Origin: Acidobacteriaceae bacterium
GTDB lineage: Bacteria > Acidobacteriota > Terriglobia > Terriglobales > Acidobacteriaceae
Assembly: GCA_003132825.1 (NCBI GenBank)
Contig: PKYX01000189.1
Location: 7,662-18,430 of the forward strand
DNA: 10,769 bases
Reading direction: 5' to 3'
Shown: positions 1 to 6,256 of the stretch, piece by piece
Layout of the letters: each line of letters starts with the position of its first letter
How positions within the stretch are numbered: the first letter of the stretch is position 1
Position numbers and translations under genes: made by a program
Notes under the pieces: generated by a model
Databases searched by the model: none
Seen by the model: only the letters and a program-made list of their open reading frames with translations
Told to the model about the DNA's origin: nothing

Positions 1-380
1 TCGGAAAGAATCTGGTAGTCGAGGTTCACGTCGGACAGATCGAAGGGAATATGCTGCGCCGCTTCCTTCTGAATGGTCTCCGCCAGCTCCTGGTCGCTCA
101 TCGAAGGCATCGGGATGCGCTTCACAATCACCGAATGCCCGCTGACTGCGGTCGCGACTTTCGTGCTCTTAATCTGGTTGTCGGTGAACAGCTTCGCGAT
201 TGCGCTCGAGACGGTGCCCGAGTCCACGATCATCGAGTCCACCACGATATCCGGCGCCAGCGGTTCCAGGCCCAGATGGGTAACTTCCAGCCCGTTGCGC
301 CCCTTCTTCAGCTCCACCGCCTTGATGCTCGAGGAGCCCACATCCAGACCAACAATCGATTTGGAGCCCAATCCAAACAT
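1..380 (-). CDS. pilM: PilM, type IV pilus assembly ATPase-like protein (5' part only)
   Basis: The first 126 codons of an actin-like (FtsA/Hsp70-fold) protein, truncated by the left edge of the window. PilM is the cytoplasmic component that binds the short N-terminal tail of PilN and links the PilN/PilO inner-membrane platform to the type IV pilus motor. The N-terminus holds the nucleotide-binding phosphate-1 motif GLDVGSSSIKAVEL (residues 11-24). Later segments IKSTKVATAVSG and VKRIPMPSMSDQELAETIQ, then EAAQHIPFDLSD, match the usual PilM order. The ATG at 380 is preceded by AGGCGG with a short spacer. It follows the HTH gene by 47 nt on the same strand and is probably co-transcribed. pilN, pilO, pilP and pilQ would be expected beyond the left edge. 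Family identity is from recognised motifs; a different actin-like ATPase is unlikely. Confidence 0.93.
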   Translation of the reverse strand, partial: MFGLGSKSIVGLDVGSSSIKAVELKKGRNGLEVTHLGLEPLAPDIVVDSMIVDSGTVSSAIAKLFTDNQIKSTKVATAVSGHSVIVKRIPMPSMSDQELAETIQKEAAQHIPFDLSDVNLDYQILS

Positions 381-394
381 GTGTCCGCCTTTGG

Positions 395-419
395 TAGGGC
401 CGGCGTCCCGCCGGCTCTA
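395..419. repeat. REP-like palindrome between the HTH gene and pilM
   Basis: A nearly perfect inverted repeat with 11-bp arms (395-405 and 409-419) and a 3-nt loop. Its core is GCCGGCG / CGCCGGC, with one imperfect pair (G398/T416: wobble on the plus strand, mismatch on the minus strand). It lies in the 47-nt gap between the HTH stop and the pilM start. On the pilM transcript it would form a very stable GC hairpin without a U-tract. It could be a dispersed REP/BIME-type element, an mRNA-stability element or a transcription attenuator; the window cannot tell which. Confidence 0.6.
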
Positions 420-427
420 ATTTCTAT

Positions 428-664
428 CTACAGTTGCCCGGCAGCTTTGACCGCCGCCTTAGGTTTCTTCTTGCTCTTGGCTTCCATCTGGTTCGACTTT
501 TCTTCCATCCACTGGTCCAGCTTCGATTTCTTGAAGCGCCAGCGGTTGCCCAGCTTGAAAGCAGGTATGCGTTGCTCTCCGACGTACTTGTAGAGCGTGT
601 CCGGACTCACTCCCAGGTATTGCGACGCCTGGCGAATGTTCATCACTTCTGGCGAGTCGGCCAT
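428..664 (-). CDS. Small helix-turn-helix (excisionase/MerR-type HTH) DNA-binding protein
   Basis: A 78-residue protein. Residues 8-53 form a winged-HTH of the excisionase type (HTH_17-like): MNIRQASQYLGVSPDTLYKY, then the wing with IPAFKLGNRWRFKKSKLDQWM. The tail (54-78) is rich in Lys, Ala and Glu (EAKSKKKPKAAVKAAGQL), suggesting non-specific DNA contact or a disordered end. I chose the ATG at 664 because GGAAGGGG (675-682) lies about 10 nt upstream; the in-frame TTG at 673 would leave no spacer. No phage integrase is nearby, so an excisionase role is unlikely. Position and strand suggest a transcription factor or nucleoid-type protein co-expressed with pilM. Regulation of pilus genes is an inference from neighbourhood only. 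Confidence 0.85.
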   Translation of the reverse strand: MADSPEVMNIRQASQYLGVSPDTLYKYVGEQRIPAFKLGNRWRFKKSKLDQWMEEKSNQMEAKSKKKPKAAVKAAGQL

Positions 665-701
665 AATTTCCAAACCCCTTCCACAAAATCACCCCTCAGT
701 C

Positions 702-784
702 GGAGCCTCTGTTTACGGCTCCAGGGCAAACCTGTAGGAGAAACACTCTCCGAACCAACAGCCCTACAGAATCCGGTTCGAGAG
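702..784 (-). promoter_or_regulatory. Structured leader upstream of HTH-pilM: hairpin plus mutually exclusive or pseudoknotted stems
   Basis: Perfect complementarities are seen by eye. Hairpin GGAGCC (702-707) / GGCTCC (717-722) has a 9-nt loop. Stem S1 is CTGTAGG (732-738) / CCTACAG (763-769), 7 bp. Stem S2 is CTCT-C-CGAACC (746-756) / GGTTCGAGAG (775-784), 10 bp with one bulged C. A small hairpin GGAGA (737-741) / TCTCC (747-751) competes with both. S2's left arm lies inside the S1 loop and its right arm outside it, so S1 and S2 either exclude each other or form an H-type pseudoknot. All of it lies in the predicted 5' UTR of the HTH gene. It matches no riboswitch class I can name. Confidence 0.4.
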
Positions 785-795
785 AATTTACGTGT

Positions 796-831
796 GCTGA
801 GCATATATCAGCCCGGAAAGACATGAGGTCA
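796..831 (-). promoter_or_regulatory. Candidate promoter of HTH-pilM with overlapping inverted repeat
   Basis: Reading the minus strand, TGATATATG forms an extended -10 (hexamer TATATG, 802-807). A weak -35, TGACCT (826-831), lies 18 bp upstream. An inverted repeat GCTGA-N7-TCAGC (796-812) is centred on the -10 hexamer, a typical place for a repressor operator. The implied transcript starts near 795 and has a leader of about 130 nt before the HTH start at 664. This is a prediction from hexamer similarity only. Confidence 0.3.
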
Positions 832-883
832 GGCTCTATTTCCGTGTTTCTTAGGGTTTTGTGCCTGTTTTCTGGAAATTACC

Positions 884-913
884 TTGGGCACATATGCCGA
901 ACTCTGCTATATA
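884..913 (+). promoter_or_regulatory. Candidate promoter of the ATP-grasp operon
   Basis: TGCTATATA (905-913) is a good extended -10 with hexamer TATATA. A weak -35, TTGGGC (884-889), lies 18 bp upstream. Transcription would begin near 920, leaving a leader of about 390 nt before the ATG at 1311. No comparably good promoter was seen closer to the gene. Confidence 0.4.
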
Positions 914-919
914 TTGCGG

Positions 920-1310
920 TCAAGGGAAGGGCACATACAAGCAGAACGGGTGTTTATACAGAGGGTTCGAAGCGGAGGCCTCTGACATAACCAAAGTACC
1001 AGAGACGGTACCGAAGTCGTACGTCGTGTGGGCCCTCGATCCCGGCCAGCGGAGCGGAACGAGGGGTGTAGAGAAGCCCGTAACCGGTTACCCCGAAGCC
1101 GATCGATCTGTTCCCGGCAACCTGTGCCGGCCTGCCGCCACCGCTGCCCTGGATCATGGAATCTATAAACAAATTCAATTGGACAGAGGGGTTCGAGACC
1201 GCCTAGATTCAGTCGGTCAGCGTTCCTCGGCCCCCGGAAGACGAAGGGAATCCCTGAAGGTTCGCCCTCCGGCCAGGGGTTTTGGCCGCGAAGCACGTTT
1301 CGGCAATCCA
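920..1310 (+). ncRNA. Long structured leader or independent RNA upstream of the ATP-grasp gene
   Basis: This stretch has no convincing coding content (rare codons, no recognisable protein, no Shine-Dalgarno) but many perfect stems: CAGAGG 959-964 / CCTCTG 979-984; GTACC 996-1000 / GGTAC 1007-1011 with a 6-nt loop; CCCTCG 1033-1038 / CGAGGG 1060-1065; a 12-nt palindrome GTAACCGGTTAC 1080-1091; CCGGCA 1114-1119 / TGCCGG 1125-1130; GAATCTA 1159-1165 / TAGATTC 1204-1210; GGCCA 1271-1275 / TGGCC 1283-1287. It could be the 5' UTR of the operon carrying a regulatory RNA, or a separate small RNA. I do not recognise it as tRNA, tmRNA, RNase P, SRP or 6S RNA. An Acidobacteria-restricted RNA family such as Acido-1 or Acido-Lenti-1 cannot be excluded without a covariance-model search. 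Confidence 0.4.
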
Positions 1311-2846
1311 ATGAATACGATGCCTGCACCCGTACCAACATTTCCGAAGGCCCCGTTCCTCAACTATGAGTTCGACCTGGCCTACGACGAAATGTTCGAA
1401 GGCCCTGGACTGCCCCGTCCCCACTACCAGGCGCTCTACCGCACCCTGTTGCAGTTACCCCCGCAAGAGCTGCGCGAGAGCCAGCAGGCGGCGGATCTAT
1501 CTTTCCTGCACCAGGGCATCACCTTTACCGTCTACGGCAACAAGGAGGGTACGGAGAAAATTTTCCCCAATGACCTGCTGCCGCGCATTATTCCGGCGCA
1601 GGAATGGCGCAAGATCGAACTCGGACTGACCCAGCGCATCACCGCGCTCAACCTTTTCCTGAAAGACATCTACAACGAGGGACACATTCTCGCCGACGGC
1701 GTGGTCCCGCGCGCACTGGTCTACAGCTGCCGCCACTTCCGCCGCGAGATGCGGGGCCTCAACGTCTCGCGTGGCATTTACGTCAGCATCTGCGGCACGG
1801 ATTTGATCCGCATGCCCGACGGCGGCTTTGCCGTGCTCGAAGACAATCTTCGGGTGCCGAGCGGAGTCTCCTACATGCTGGCCAATCGCAAGGTCCTGAA
1901 GCGGGTCTTTCCTAGCCTGTTCCGCGATTACGGAGTCTCGCCGATTGATCACTATGCCCAGTCTCTGCTCGCCACCCTGCGCAGCCTGGCCCCCCCCAAT
2001 TGCGTGGCCCGCAACGAACCTTGCACGGTGCTGTTGACCCCGGGGGTTTTCAATTCCGCCTATTTCGAACATACCTTTCTCGCCCAGCAGATGGGCATTG
2101 AACTGGTCGAGGGTCGCGACCTGCTGGTCCACGACAACATCGTTTATATGCGTACCACCGCCGGTTTGCGGCGGGTGGACGTGATTTACCGCCGGGTCGA
2201 CGACGACTTTGTCGACCCGCTCTGTTTTCGCCCCGATTCGAGTCTGGGCGTTCCCGGCCTGTTCAATGCTTACCGTGCGGGCAACATCGCCCTGTCGAAC
2301 GCCATCGGAACCGGCGTGGCCGACGACAAGGCCATGTACGCCTATGTTCCCACTATTATTCGCTACTATCTCGACCAGGATCCCATCCTGCCCAATATCA
2401 AGACCTACCTGCTCACCGACCCTGCCGAGCGCAGTTATGTGCTCGAACATCTGCATGAACTGGTGGTCAAAGCGGTGGGTGAATCTGGCGGTTACGGCAT
2501 GCTGATCGGCCCGCACAGCAGCCGCGAGCAGCAGGAGGAATTTCGCCAGCGAATCCTGGCGGGGCCCCGCGATTACATCGCGCAGCCCACGATCGCGCTG
2601 TCCCGAGCCGCTTGTTTTCTGAACGGAGAAGTCGCATCGCGGCACATCGATCTGCGGCCCTACATCCTCTATAACGGCAGTGTCACCCTGGTCCCCGGGG
2701 GCTTGACCCGCGTAGCCCTACGCCGCGGATCGCTGGTGGTCAATTCCTCCCAGGGAGGCGGAAGCAAAGATACTTGGGTGCTGCGGGAGGAGAAAGCGCA
2801 AGAACCGCCCAAGGCGGTCCCAGGCGCACGGCCTGCGAAAGAATGA
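1311..2846 (+). CDS. Circularly permuted ATP-grasp ligase (type 2; DUF404/DUF407)
   Basis: A 511-residue cytosolic enzyme predicted to activate a carboxylate with ATP and ligate it to an amine (peptide/amide synthetase chemistry); the substrate is unknown. It starts with the family signature [18 protein letters not shown] (25-42). It continues with [22 protein letters not shown], then the metal/ATP region [20 protein letters not shown] (175-194), [10 protein letters not shown] (291-300), the glycine-rich loop [11 protein letters not shown] (387-397), SRHIDLRPY (443-451) and [13 protein letters not shown] (479-491). Length is normal for the family. The frame stays open upstream to 861, but similarity to the family begins only after residue 10, so the ATG at 1311 (or 1320) is preferred, although neither has a Shine-Dalgarno. 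It overlaps the next gene by ATGA. It is homologous to the Mycobacterium Rv2411c type. Confidence 0.92.
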   Translation: MNTMPAPVPTFPKAPFLNYEFDLAYDEMFEGPGLPRPHYQALYRTLLQLPPQELRESQQAADLSFLHQGITFTVYGNKEGTEKIFPNDLLPRIIPAQEWRKIELGLTQRITALNLFLKDIYNEGHILADGVVPRALVYSCRHFRREMRGLNVSRGIYVSICGTDLIRMPDGGFAVLEDNLRVPSGVSYMLANRKVLKRVFPSLFRDYGVSPIDHYAQSLLATLRSLAPPNCVARNEPCTVLLTPGVFNSAYFEHTFLAQQMGIELVEGRDLLVHDNIVYMRTTAGLRRVDVIYRRVDDDFVDPLCFRPDSSLGVPGLFNAYRAGNIALSNAIGTGVADDKAMYAYVPTIIRYYLDQDPILPNIKTYLLTDPAERSYVLEHLHELVVKAVGESGGYGMLIGPHSSREQQEEFRQRILAGPRDYIAQPTIALSRAACFLNGEVASRHIDLRPYILYNGSVTLVPGGLTRVALRRGSLVVNSSQGGGSKDTWVLREEKAQEPPKAVPGARPAKE

Positions 2847-3811
2847 CTACCATGCTCTCACGCGTCGCCGACACGCTGTACTGGATGAGCCGCTACCTGG
2901 AACGGGCGGAGCATACGGCGCGCCTGATGGACGTCGATCTGCAGTTGCGGCTCGATCAGTCCCCGGGATCGACCACGGGACGATGGTTGCGCCTAATCGA
3001 TGCCCTGCGAGTTCCAGCCCCCCTCACGGGAAACACCGACGGCGCCAGCCTGGCCCATACCCTGACCTTCAACCGATTGAATCCCTCCTCCATCGTTTCC
3101 TGCGTGTCCGCGGCCCGGGAAAACCTTCGCCACGTACGCGAGCAATGCAGCTCGGAGATGTGGGAACAGCTCAATCGGCTCTATCTCCAGATGCTCGACA
3201 ATCCTTCCGAAGCCAGCTGGATTCTCGAGTCGCACACTTTCTTCCGCTCGGTGCAAGAAGGCGCCCACCTGTTTCAAGGCATCACCGATACCACCATGAC
3301 CCACGGGCAAGGCTGGCATTTCATCCAGCTGGGCCGCTATGTGGAACGAACCGACACCTTGGCCGCCCTCATCGGAACCCACTTCTCACGGCTGGCCCAG
3401 CCTCCCGACCAGGCGGTCGAGGGCGCGGAATATCTGGAATGGGTGGGATTGCTCAAGAGCTGCGCCGCCTTCGAAGCCTATTGCAAAGCCTATTCGGCCG
3501 AGCTTCGCCCCTTGCGGGTGGCGGAGTTCCTGCTGCTCAATTCGGAATTCCCCCACTCGGTGCGCTTCTCGGTCGAGAGCGTGCATGCCGCGCTCCACCA
3601 GGTCGGAGACTTGACCGAGCGCAAAGCTTCCGAGCCCGTGCGGCTCGCCGGCCGGCTGCGGGCTACGCTGATTTTCAGTCAAATCGAAGAGATCATGGCC
3701 GACGGCACGTATCTGTATCTTGAAAGCGTCCGCCGCGAGTGCGCCCAAATTCACTCCGCCATTCAGCAGATCTATTTCGACTATTTGGTCGAGTCGGCGA
3801 TGGCAGGATAG
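2843..3811 (+). CDS. Alpha-E domain protein (DUF403)
   Basis: A 322-residue all-helical protein of the alpha-E family, almost always encoded beside the permuted ATP-grasp ligase. Its molecular activity is unknown; a scaffold or partner of the ligase, or an enzyme of the same pathway, is the usual suggestion. The signature [26 protein letters not shown] covers residues 4-29. The second family motif [21 protein letters not shown] lies at 157-177. [14 protein letters not shown] (204-217) and [16 protein letters not shown] (236-251) follow. The two internal R-Y-x-E-R segments show the charged Arg/Glu pattern typical of the domain. The ATG at 2843 overlaps the preceding TGA (ATGA), indicating translational coupling; the in-frame ATG at 2852 (MLSRV) is the alternative start. 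No signal peptide or membrane segment is visible. Confidence 0.92.
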   Translation: MTTMLSRVADTLYWMSRYLERAEHTARLMDVDLQLRLDQSPGSTTGRWLRLIDALRVPAPLTGNTDGASLAHTLTFNRLNPSSIVSCVSAARENLRHVREQCSSEMWEQLNRLYLQMLDNPSEASWILESHTFFRSVQEGAHLFQGITDTTMTHGQGWHFIQLGRYVERTDTLAALIGTHFSRLAQPPDQAVEGAEYLEWVGLLKSCAAFEAYCKAYSAELRPLRVAEFLLLNSEFPHSVRFSVESVHAALHQVGDLTERKASEPVRLAGRLRATLIFSQIEEIMADGTYLYLESVRRECAQIHSAIQQIYFDYLVESAMAG

Positions 3812-3830
3812 CCCGATCGGTTGGTCATTG

Positions 3831-3863
3831 CGAACCGGCGGCATGACGGGGAGTCCGGTTTCG
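3831..3863 (+). repeat. Hairpin in the gap before the transglutaminase gene
   Basis: CG-AACCGG (3831-3838) pairs with CCGGTT-(T)-CG (3855-3863), 8 bp with one bulged T and a 16-nt loop. It occupies the middle of the 80-nt gap between the alpha-E and transglutaminase genes. It lacks a U-tract, so processing or attenuation is more likely than termination. No other feature was seen in this gap except the GGAG ribosome site before 3892. Confidence 0.35.
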
Positions 3864-3891
3864 TGCCGGCGGGCGCTGGAGAAAGCAAACG

Positions 3892-4848
3892 ATGATCTAT
3901 TCCGTCCGCCACATCACCAACTTCGTCTACGAACCCGCCATCCGGGAAAGCGTCATGGAAGTGCGGGTGCAACCGCGCAGCGAGTTCCAGCAGCGCTGTC
4001 TAACTTTCTCGCTCGACGTCAACCCCCGGGCGAACATCATGGTCTACCGCGACTTCCTGGGCAACACGGTGCACCACTTCGACATCCCCGGACGCTACAC
4101 CCAGCTCAAAATCACCGCGCAGGCGCTGGTCGATGTGTCCCCGCCTCCGCCTCCGCAAGTCTCCGACGTAGCCGGTTGGGAAGATCTCGACGCCCGAGTC
4201 GCGGAATCCGACTATTGGGAGATGCTGCTCCCCAGCCGCTTCGTGCGCTCCACCGAACTCCTGCAGCAACTGGCGAGCGAGCTTCATCTGGAACGGCGCG
4301 GCAACCCTCTCGAAGTTCTGCTGGCGCTCAACCAGAGCCTCTATGAAACTTTCGACTATGTGCCCAACAGCACCCAGGTCGATTCTCCGATCGACGACGC
4401 GCTGCGCACCCGCCAGGGCGTCTGCCAGGATCTTTCGCACATCATGATCGCGCTGGTGCGGCCGCTGCGCATTCCCTGTCGTTACGTCAGCGGCTATCTA
4501 TTCCACGAGACTGGCCAGGACCGTTCTCCCGAAGGCGCCACCCACGCTTGGCTCGAGGCCTTCCTGCCCGGCCCGGGCTGGGTGGCATTCGATCCGACCA
4601 ACAACCTCATGGGCAACGAGCGCCACGTTCGCGTGGCCATCGGGCGCGACTACGCCGACGTGCCGCCAACCCGCGGAGTCTACAAGGGCGAAGCGGAGAG
4701 CGAATTGAGCGTCACGGTCGTCGTGTCACCGGCCGAAGCCCCCCTGCCCGAGGAAATGCCCCCAGCCACCGTGGTTCGGTCCCGGCCGCTGGCGGTTCCC
4801 GGGACGTTCCAGTATGAACAGCAGCAGCAGCAGCAACAACAACAATGA
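3892..4848 (+). CDS. Transglutaminase-like cysteine protease with polyglutamine tail
   Basis: A 318-residue protein. Residues 1 to about 80 are the bacterial transglutaminase-like N-terminal beta domain (MIYSVRHITNFVYEPAIRES, RVQPRS). The papain-like core follows with an intact triad: Cys178 in RQGVCQDLSHI, His218 in ATHAWLEAFL and Asp234 in WVAFDPTNN. Such proteins hydrolyse or transfer amide bonds; the substrate here is unknown. A Pro-rich segment (about 280-305) leads to nine consecutive glutamines (310-318) at the very C-terminus, encoded by five CAG then four CAA codons. The GGAG at 3877-3880 supports the ATG at 3892. It is the third gene of the ATP-grasp/alpha-E/transglutaminase set, 80 nt after alpha-E, which points to a shared pathway. 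No signal peptide is visible, so a cytosolic location is expected. The tail is not part of the family core. Confidence 0.92.
   Translation: MIYSVRHITNFVYEPAIRESVMEVRVQPRSEFQQRCLTFSLDVNPRANIMVYRDFLGNTVHHFDIPGRYTQLKITAQALVDVSPPPPPQVSDVAGWEDLDARVAESDYWEMLLPSRFVRSTELLQQLASELHLERRGNPLEVLLALNQSLYETFDYVPNSTQVDSPIDDALRTRQGVCQDLSHIMIALVRPLRIPCRYVSGYLFHETGQDRSPEGATHAWLEAFLPGPGWVAFDPTNNLMGNERHVRVAIGRDYADVPPTRGVYKGEAESELSVTVVVSPAEAPLPEEMPPATVVRSRPLAVPGTFQYEQQQQQQQQQ
4819..4845 (+). repeat. CAG/CAA microsatellite encoding Gln9
   Basis: Nine tandem CAR triplets, five CAG followed by four CAA, directly before the TGA stop of the transglutaminase gene. Triplet repeats of this kind can expand or contract by slippage without changing frame. 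The codon switch from CAG to CAA gives two pure sub-tracts. Confidence 0.95.
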
Positions 4849-4873
4849 CTCGGGTTGAGACCAGGCTCGGTTC

Positions 4874-5665
4874 CTAGGGGCGCTGCAACGCCTTCTGGAT
4901 GGCCGTCTCCGCCAAGGGCGCCATAATCCGGAAGCCGGCCGGGTTGGGATGCAAGCCATCCTCCGACAGATCGCGTTTCAGAAATCCTTTTTCATCCACC
5001 ATCGCGCCGAAGTAGTCCAGATAGAGGAACCCGCTCTTTTCGCAGTAATCCTTCAGCCAGCGGTTCAGCTCCAGAATCTTCTCCGGCGAGCGCTGCAGAA
5101 ACAGCGCCTCAGCGCGGGGAGTGTCCCCGTAGATCGGCGTAACGGAGGAGAAAACGACGCGGATGCCATGCGCTTTGGCCAGCTCAGCCATTGAGGCGTA
5201 ATTGGCTTCGGTGTCCTCGAGCCGCATCGGCCCGGTATTGCCGGCAATGTCATTGGTTCCCGCCAGGATGACCACGACTTTCGGACTGAGATCAATCACA
5301 TCCTGGCGAAAGCGTATCAGCATCTGCGGCGTGGTTTGTCCGCCAATGCCGCGATCGACATACGACTTTCCCGGAAAATACTCCGCCAGCGGCCACATGT
5401 CGGTGATGGAATCGCCCATGAACACCACGCGATTCTCCCCCGGCGCGGGAGCGGGCAAGCTGCCATCGGCGTCGCGGTATCGGCCGAGCTCGCCAAAATC
5501 ACTCATCCAGACCGGCGCTCTCGACTTTCGATAGTCCTCCAAGCGCTGCCGGGCGGCCTCGATCGGAGTGGGCTGCGGGGTAGGCTGCTGCGCGCCGGCG
5601 CAACCCCCTAGAAAAAATACCAGGGCAACTCGTAGGGCAACCGTAGCAGGCGCTTTCAGAAGCAT
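4874..5665 (-). CDS. SGNH/GDSL-family hydrolase lipoprotein
   Basis: A 263-residue predicted lipoprotein esterase or lipase. Residues 1-22 are a lipoprotein signal (Lys4/Arg12, hydrophobic core, lipobox LGGC with Cys22), followed by a Pro/Gln/Thr-rich linker, so it is probably anchored to the envelope. SGNH blocks: block I FMGDSITDMW with Ser86; block II around GIGGQTTPQ with Gly109; block III AGTNDIAGN with Asn138; block V EDGLHPNPAG with Asp236 and His239. All catalytic and oxyanion residues are present. The fold resembles platelet-activating-factor acetylhydrolase-like or rhamnogalacturonan acetylesterase-like members; the natural ester is unknown. GAGGA about 7 nt upstream supports the ATG at 5665. 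It is convergent with the transglutaminase gene (25 nt between the stops, no clear terminator) and divergent from the DoxX gene. Confidence 0.93.
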   Translation of the reverse strand: MLLKAPATVALRVALVFFLGGCAGAQQPTPQPTPIEAARQRLEDYRKSRAPVWMSDFGELGRYRDADGSLPAPAPGENRVVFMGDSITDMWPLAEYFPGKSYVDRGIGGQTTPQMLIRFRQDVIDLSPKVVVILAGTNDIAGNTGPMRLEDTEANYASMAELAKAHGIRVVFSSVTPIYGDTPRAEALFLQRSPEKILELNRWLKDYCEKSGFLYLDYFGAMVDEKGFLKRDLSEDGLHPNPAGFRIMAPLAETAIQKALQRP

Positions 5666-5733
5666 GTCATTTCCTCAGGGCTGATTTCCGACTCCGCGGG
5701 CTTTCGCGGCCGGACAGAGTGCGTGCGCTCAGG

Positions 5734-5762
5734 AGAGTATCAGAGACCGTCTTTCTTTTGAA
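5734..5762 (-). promoter_or_regulatory. Candidate promoter of the SGNH lipoprotein gene
   Basis: On the minus strand, TTCAAA (5757-5762) lies 17 bp from TACTCT (5734-5739), which has the extended TG. The -35-like box sits inside the first copy of the 15-bp tandem repeat. Prediction from hexamer similarity and spacing. Confidence 0.4.
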
Positions 5763-5784
5763 AATCCGGCTTTTGAAAATCCGG
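5755..5784. repeat. 15-bp perfect tandem repeat in the divergent promoter region
   Basis: Two adjacent identical copies of CTTTTGAAAATCCGG, at 5755-5769 and 5770-5784. The first supplies the -35-like box of the leftward gene and the second that of the rightward gene. A transcription-factor site pair is an alternative reading. Confidence 0.9.
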
Positions 5785-5800
5785 ATCCATTTGTTACCTT
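5773..5800 (+). promoter_or_regulatory. Candidate promoter of the DoxX gene
   Basis: TTGAAA (5773-5778), 16-bp spacer and TACCTT (5795-5800) with the extended TG at 5792-5793. Transcription would start about 25 nt before the TTG start codon. Prediction only. Confidence 0.4.
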
Positions 5801-5830
5801 CACGGAGACACTGACACCGGAGACCATCCC

Positions 5831-6247
5831 TTGCGCTATCTCGACCGCCTTCAACCTGTCGCCCTACTTGCCCTGCGTCTGGTCCTCGGCGCCATCATGA
5901 TTGACCACGGTTATCGCAGGCTATTCGGAGGCCTCTCCCATCACCTCCTGGGGGTGAGCAGCCTCGGCCTACCCGGCTGGTTGGCGTACGGGTTCGCGGC
6001 CGCCGAGTTCTTCGGCGGCATCGCCCTGGTGGTCGGTCTGCTCACGCGTCTGGCCGCGCTCGCGATTCTGATCGACCTGGCAGTCGCCATCGGAAAAGTT
6101 TATGGGAAGAACGGCTTTCCCAGCGCCAACGGATACCAATTTCTTCTCGCCTGCGCCGCCATGGCTTTCGCGCTCATTTTTTTCGGAGCCGGGGCCATCG
6201 CCCTCGATGCGATCGCCCACTCGGGCTCCCGATCGAAGAAGACCTAG
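5831..6247 (+). CDS. DoxX family integral membrane protein
   Basis: A 138-residue hydrophobic protein with four predicted membrane helices, roughly residues 8-27, 49-72, 74-90 and 103-126. It carries DoxX-type features: LALRLVLGAIMIDHGYRRLFGG near the N-terminus, the E-F-F-G-G-x-A-L-V-V-G-L-L-T-R-L-A-A segment after helix 2, and NGFPSANGYQF before helix 4. DoxX proteins are inner-membrane proteins of poorly defined function, linked to redox or oxidative-stress complexes in some bacteria. The start is TTG at 5831, supported by GGAGA (5819-5823) with a 7-nt spacer. It is divergent from the SGNH gene. The IS begins 19 nt after the stop, with the target duplication 10 nt after it, so the coding sequence is intact. 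Confidence 0.88.
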   Translation: MRYLDRLQPVALLALRLVLGAIMIDHGYRRLFGGLSHHLLGVSSLGLPGWLAYGFAAAEFFGGIALVVGLLTRLAALAILIDLAVAIGKVYGKNGFPSANGYQFLLACAAMAFALIFFGAGAIALDAIAHSGSRSKKT

Positions 6248-6256
6248 TCTGGCCGA

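Noticed and set aside
723..732. AGGGCAAACC resembling the class I cyclic-di-GMP riboswitch (GEMM)
   Set aside because: The matching GGGACGCAAAGCC half and the tetraloop hairpins are absent, and it would be on the strand opposite to the pilus genes.
773..1203. Three GGTTCGA motifs (near 775, 964 and 1190) resembling tRNA T-loops
   Set aside because: None is flanked by a 5-bp T-stem, and no matching acceptor, D or anticodon arms were found; not called tRNA or tmRNA.
861..1310. N-terminal extension of the ATP-grasp protein by 150 codons
   Set aside because: The frame is open, but the extension has rare codons, no similarity to the family start, no ribosome site at 861, and dense RNA stems. Family proteins begin near the YDEMF motif.
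1497..2645. 382-codon open frame antisense to the ATP-grasp gene
   Set aside because: It mirrors the codon bias of a well-supported gene and shows no domain of its own; a shadow frame.
4849..4873. Bidirectional terminator between the convergent transglutaminase and SGNH genes
   Set aside because: Only a very weak GAG/CTC pairing was seen and there is no T-run.
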